NCBI RefSeq assembly: GCF_008632335.1
Contig: NZ_VWXX01000005.1
Coordinates: 62,001 to 126,000, forward strand
DNA: 64,000 bases
Reading direction: 5' to 3'
Origin: Thiohalocapsa marina
GTDB taxonomy: Bacteria; Pseudomonadota; Gammaproteobacteria; Chromatiales; Chromatiaceae
Shown here: one piece after another, positions 61,026 to 64,000 of the stretch
How the letters are laid out: the number at the start of each line of letters is the position of its first letter
Position numbering within the stretch: position 1 is the first letter of the stretch
Notes under the pieces: generated by a model
Databases searched by the model: none
What the model was told of the DNA's origin: nothing
Seen by the model: only the letters and a program-made list of their open reading frames with translations
Program-made: the position numbers and the translations under genes

Positions 61026-63044
61026 ATGACTGACAACGACGACACCCTGCCGCTGGTGCTCGCCGGGCCGATCCTGCGACGGATCACCCGGGACCGGCTG
61101 ACCCTGTGGATGGCGCTGCGGGAGCCTGTGCGGCTGCGGCTTGAGCTCGACTGCGAGCAGTCGGTGCTGCATCGTCTCCAGTGCGATCCGGCCGCCGCGG
61201 AGGATCGGGGCGCCGGCACCTGTCGGCTCATCCGTGCCGGCCGGCAGCTGCATTATCTGCTGCTCGATCTGCCGTTGACGCGCCCGTTGCCCGAGGATCG
61301 CTGGATCGGTTACCGGCTCGCGCTGCAACCCCTCGATCCGCCGGAACAGCCCTGGCAGGACTGGCGCGACTGGGCACCGGATCTGTGCTATCCGGGGCGG
61401 TCATCGCCGGGGTTCGTGCTGGTGTCGCGGGTGGAATCGCTGCTGCACGGCTCCTGTCGCAAACCGCACCATCCGGGGGGCGATGGCCTGGTCCAGGCCG
61501 ACCGCCTGCTGGCGCGTTGCAGCGCCGCACGGCCGGGGGTGGAGACGGACGCCCGGGAGGCTGCCGCCGCGGCGGACATCCCGCCGGCCTGGCCTGCGTT
61601 GCTGGTGATGTCCGGCGACCAGGTCTACATGGATGACGTCGCCGGCCCCATGCTGCGCGCCATCCATGCCTTGGTCCACCGGCTCGGCCTGCCGGATGAA
61701 GCGCTGGAGGGGGCGGAGGAGAGCGGCGTCTACGACGCGCAGTCGCTGTACCGGCATCCCCACGGCTATTACCGGCGCGAGCGCCTGCTGCCGCGGCATC
61801 GACGCAACCTGGCGCTGCTGGAGATCCTGTTCGGCGGTGTCGAGAAACCCGTGTTCACCACCAACAGCGCCCACAATCACCTGATCACCCTGGGCGAGAT
61901 GCTGGCGATGTACCTGCTGGTGTGGTCGCCCGCGGCCTGGACAGGCATCCGGCTGGATCCGCCGCCGGGGCTGACCGCGGCGGAATGCGAGCTGTTCGGG
62001 CAGGAGCGCCATGCCATCGAAGCCCTGCGCGCGGATCTGCCGGCGGTGCGCCGGACCCTGGCGCATCTGCCGGTGGCGATGATCTTCGACGACCACGACA
62101 TCACCGACGACTGGAACCTGAGTCGCGAATGGGAAGAGGTGGCCTACGGGCATCCATTCTCCACCCGGGTGATCGGCAATGCGTTGCTGGCCTACCTGGT
62201 CAACCAGGCCTGGGGCAACCGTCCGGAGGCCTTTCCGGATGACCTCATGGACCGGTTGCAGCAGGCGCTGGCGGTGCCGGGCGGCCCGAGCCATGCAGAC
62301 TGCATCCGGCGTCTCCTGTCTTTCGGCGACTGGCACTATGACTGGCCCACGTCGCCGCCGCTGGTGGTCATGGACAGTCGCACGCACCGCTGGCGCTCGG
62401 AATCCGCCGCGCGCAAGCCGTCGGGGCTGCTGGACTGGGAGGCCCTGACAGCGTTGCAGCAGACCCTGCTGGGCCACCGGGCGGTGCTGCTGGTGTCGCC
62501 GGCGCCGATCTTCGGCGTGAAGCTGATCGAGGCGATTCAACGCCTGTTTACCTGGTTCGGCCTGCCGCTGATGGTGGATGCGGAGAACTGGATGGCACAC
62601 CCGGGGGCGGCGCACGCGATGCTGAACATCTTTCGCCACCCGAGAACCCCGCAGACCTTCGTGGTGCTGTCCGGGGATGTGCATTACTCGTTCGTCTACG
62701 ATGTGGAACTGCGCGGACGCGTGCGCGGCCCGGACATCTGGCAGATCTGCAGCAGCGGTGTGCGCAATGCCTTTCCGCCCCGGCTGCTGGCGGTGCTCGA
62801 CCATGCCAACCGGTGGCTGTACTCGCCGCGCTCGCCGTTCAACTGGTTCACCAGGCGCCGGCGGATGCGGGTGGTGCCGCGCAAGCCACAGGGAACCCCC
62901 CGGGGCCGGCGGCTGCTCAACGGCAGCGGCATCGGACTGGTGGAACTGGACGCCGAGGGCGTGCCCTGGCGGATCCGGGAACTGCTTGCGGACGGGCGCA
63001 TGCCGGCCTTCGTACGACGCGAGGGCGAGTCCCACTGGAGTTGA
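61026..63044 (+). CDS. PhoD-like metallophosphatase
   Basis: 672 residues. Core motifs SGDQVYMDD, MIFDDHDITDDWN and VLSGDVHYSFVYDVELRG are those of PhoD-type calcineurin-like phosphatases. HPHGYYRRERLLP and TNSAHNHLITLGEM are distinctive. There is no signal peptide or Tat motif, unlike secreted PhoD, so it is probably cytosolic. The N-terminal 150 residues are unassigned. Substrate unknown. Confidence 0.8.
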   Translation: MTDNDDTLPLVLAGPILRRITRDRLTLWMALREPVRLRLELDCEQSVLHRLQCDPAAAEDRGAGTCRLIRAGRQLHYLLLDLPLTRPLPEDRWIGYRLALQPLDPPEQPWQDWRDWAPDLCYPGRSSPGFVLVSRVESLLHGSCRKPHHPGGDGLVQADRLLARCSAARPGVETDAREAAAAADIPPAWPALLVMSGDQVYMDDVAGPMLRAIHALVHRLGLPDEALEGAEESGVYDAQSLYRHPHGYYRRERLLPRHRRNLALLEILFGGVEKPVFTTNSAHNHLITLGEMLAMYLLVWSPAAWTGIRLDPPPGLTAAECELFGQERHAIEALRADLPAVRRTLAHLPVAMIFDDHDITDDWNLSREWEEVAYGHPFSTRVIGNALLAYLVNQAWGNRPEAFPDDLMDRLQQALAVPGGPSHADCIRRLLSFGDWHYDWPTSPPLVVMDSRTHRWRSESAARKPSGLLDWEALTALQQTLLGHRAVLLVSPAPIFGVKLIEAIQRLFTWFGLPLMVDAENWMAHPGAAHAMLNIFRHPRTPQTFVVLSGDVHYSFVYDVELRGRVRGPDIWQICSSGVRNAFPPRLLAVLDHANRWLYSPRSPFNWFTRRRRMRVVPRKPQGTPRGRRLLNGSGIGLVELDAEGVPWRIRELLADGRMPAFVRREGESHWS

Positions 63045-63124
63045 CACTGGAACTGGCACTGAGGTCGATCGCCGGCGCCTGGCCAGGGGTATACTGGAGC
63101 GCCATTCCAACGGAGGCACAGCCC

Positions 63125-63412
63125 ATGGCCACACCCGAATCCGAAGCCGGCGTCCTGCAGGCGGTCCTGGAAAAGCTGGAACAGTACACCCTGCCGCGGG
63201 CGCTGGACATCAAGAAGATGGTCGACGCCGGCGGCACGCTGGGCGAGATGGACCTGGCGTTTCTGGACAACGCACTGGAGGGACTGCGGCGCAACGGCCC
63301 GTTCGTGGAGCATCACCCGGACTGGGCGCCCCTGTATTCGCGCATGGTCGATCTCTATGATCAGATCACGAAGACGGCGCTGGCGAACGAACAGACAGGC
63401 CAGCGGGCCTGA
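63125..63412 (+). CDS. conserved small helical protein, function unknown
   Basis: 95 residues, no signal peptide or membrane segment. LDIKKMVDAGGTLGEMDLAFLD and VEHHPDWAPLYSRMVDLYDQI look like conserved helices seen in short gammaproteobacterial proteins. ATG 63125 chosen because it begins the conserved part; the open frame upstream overlaps the PhoD-like gene in another frame. It lies 81 bases after that gene on the same strand. Confidence 0.75.
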   Translation: MATPESEAGVLQAVLEKLEQYTLPRALDIKKMVDAGGTLGEMDLAFLDNALEGLRRNGPFVEHHPDWAPLYSRMVDLYDQITKTALANEQTGQRA

Positions 63413-63466
63413 GCAGCGCCGTCCCCGCCTGGCGGGCGCGCCGAGCGCACGGCGCGCCCGTCGGCA

Positions 63467-64000
63467 TCACTTCCGCGTCGAGGCCGGATCCAGCCGCGTG
63501 TAGAAGACGCTCTTGCCGGGGGCATCCTGCTCCGGGTCGTACTGCATCGGCAGGCTGTGGGCGATGCCCTTGTGGCAGTCGATGCAGGTCAGGCCCGCCT
63601 CTTCCGCGTCCTGGTGGCCCTGGCTGCTGCGTGACTCCTGCTTGGTGTAGTCCATGGAGTCGAACTCGTGGCAGTTGCGGCACTCGCGGGAATCGGTACG
63701 CTTCATCTCGCTCCAGACGTTTTGCGCCAGGCGAAAGCGCTCGGCCTCGAACTTCTCCGGCGTGTCCACGTCGCCCATGAAGTGGTGATACAACTCCTTG
63801 CTCGCGCGGATCTTGCGCACGAACTTGTGCACCCAGTCCTTCGGCACATGGCAGTCCGGGCAGGTGGCCCGCACACCGGTGCGGTTGGTGTAGTGGATGG
63901 TATCGGTATATTCCTCGTAAACATTAACCCGCATCTCGTGGCAGGAGATGCAGAATGCCTCCTGGTTGGTGGCCTCCATGGCGGTGTTGAAGCCGCCCCA
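63467..64000 (-). CDS. NapC/NirT-type tetraheme cytochrome c (N-terminus beyond the window)
   Basis: At least 177 residues with four CxxCH heme motifs: CISCH, CPDCH, CRNCH and CIDCH. This is the layout of membrane-anchored quinol dehydrogenases of the NapC/NirT/TorC type, which pass electrons from quinol to periplasmic reductases. The reading frame stays open to the window edge (WGGFNTAM before EATNQEAFC), so the N-terminal membrane anchor lies outside. The C-terminus ends [11 protein letters not shown]. The partner reductase is not visible. Confidence 0.9.
   Translation of the reverse strand, partial: WGGFNTAMEATNQEAFCISCHEMRVNVYEEYTDTIHYTNRTGVRATCPDCHVPKDWVHKFVRKIRASKELYHHFMGDVDTPEKFEAERFRLAQNVWSEMKRTDSRECRNCHEFDSMDYTKQESRSSQGHQDAEEAGLTCIDCHKGIAHSLPMQYDPEQDAPGKSVFYTRLDPASTRK

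Overview
The window reads as chromosomal DNA from a high-GC gammaproteobacterium. The gene set (mnmA-hflD, purB, trxA-rho, rhlB, lptF, acnA, a NapC/NirT cytochrome, glycogen genes, ergothioneine and arsenosugar-type genes) would suit Chromatiales or a relative, but that placement is inference. No rRNA, tRNA or CRISPR array was recognised. Most of the window is compactly packed housekeeping and metabolic genes.

Layout. 0-3.2 kb: carbohydrate genes on the minus strand (NAD-type 6-phosphogluconate dehydrogenase, glgX). 3.2-5.5 kb: an accessory scar with three gene remnants (TetR C-terminus, HsdM C-terminus, integron-type integrase), a rhodanese lipoprotein and a copy of a dispersed palindromic repeat. 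5.5-7.7 kb: egtB-egtD for ergothioneine. 7.8-15.6 kb: a coiled-coil OmpA-like protein, lptF, a eukaryote-type HisH-HisF fusion followed by a ClpP-like lipoprotein, a DMT exporter and a VapBC-like module. 15.8-23.8 kb: purB, acnA and a kefB-like/mnmA/hflD operon. 24-28.2 kb: a class II amidotransferase and a MacAB-like exporter. 28.3-34.9 kb: trxA, rho, PqiA-like, murU-like, GCS2-like ligase and an M14 deacylase, all on the minus strand. 35.2-38.3 kb: rhlB and guanine deaminase. 38.3-43.9 kb: glgB-glgA-GH13, a glycogen cluster that complements glgX. 44.1-49.8 kb: a giant alpha-2-macroglobulin with a thioester motif. 50-53.3 kb: arsenosugar-type genes (glycosyltransferase, membrane hydroxylase, ArsS radical SAM, TIGR04282-like transferase). 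53.5-57.9 kb: an operon of an SDR-fold protein, a membrane protein, a split transketolase and a His-rich CDF metal exporter. 58-64 kb: an FKBP operon headed by a Cys-rich microprotein, a CnoX/YbbN-like chaperone, a Na/Ca exchanger, a PhoD-like phosphatase, a small conserved protein and the edge of a NapC/NirT cytochrome.

The least ordinary signals are: (1) a dispersed palindromic/MITE-like repeat family seen at four intergenic sites, two of them abutting stop codons with an identical 13-base tail; (2) in-frame 12- and 15-base tandem repeats in at least five unrelated genes (mnmA, PqiA-like, rhlB, guaD, arsS); (3) a YciK-like SDR that has lost its usual catalytic Ser, Tyr and Asn positions; (4) a 46-residue Cys-rich membrane microprotein at the head of the FKBP operon, with a promoter region holding two perfect dyads; and (5) the eukaryote-type HisHF fusion standing away from any his operon.
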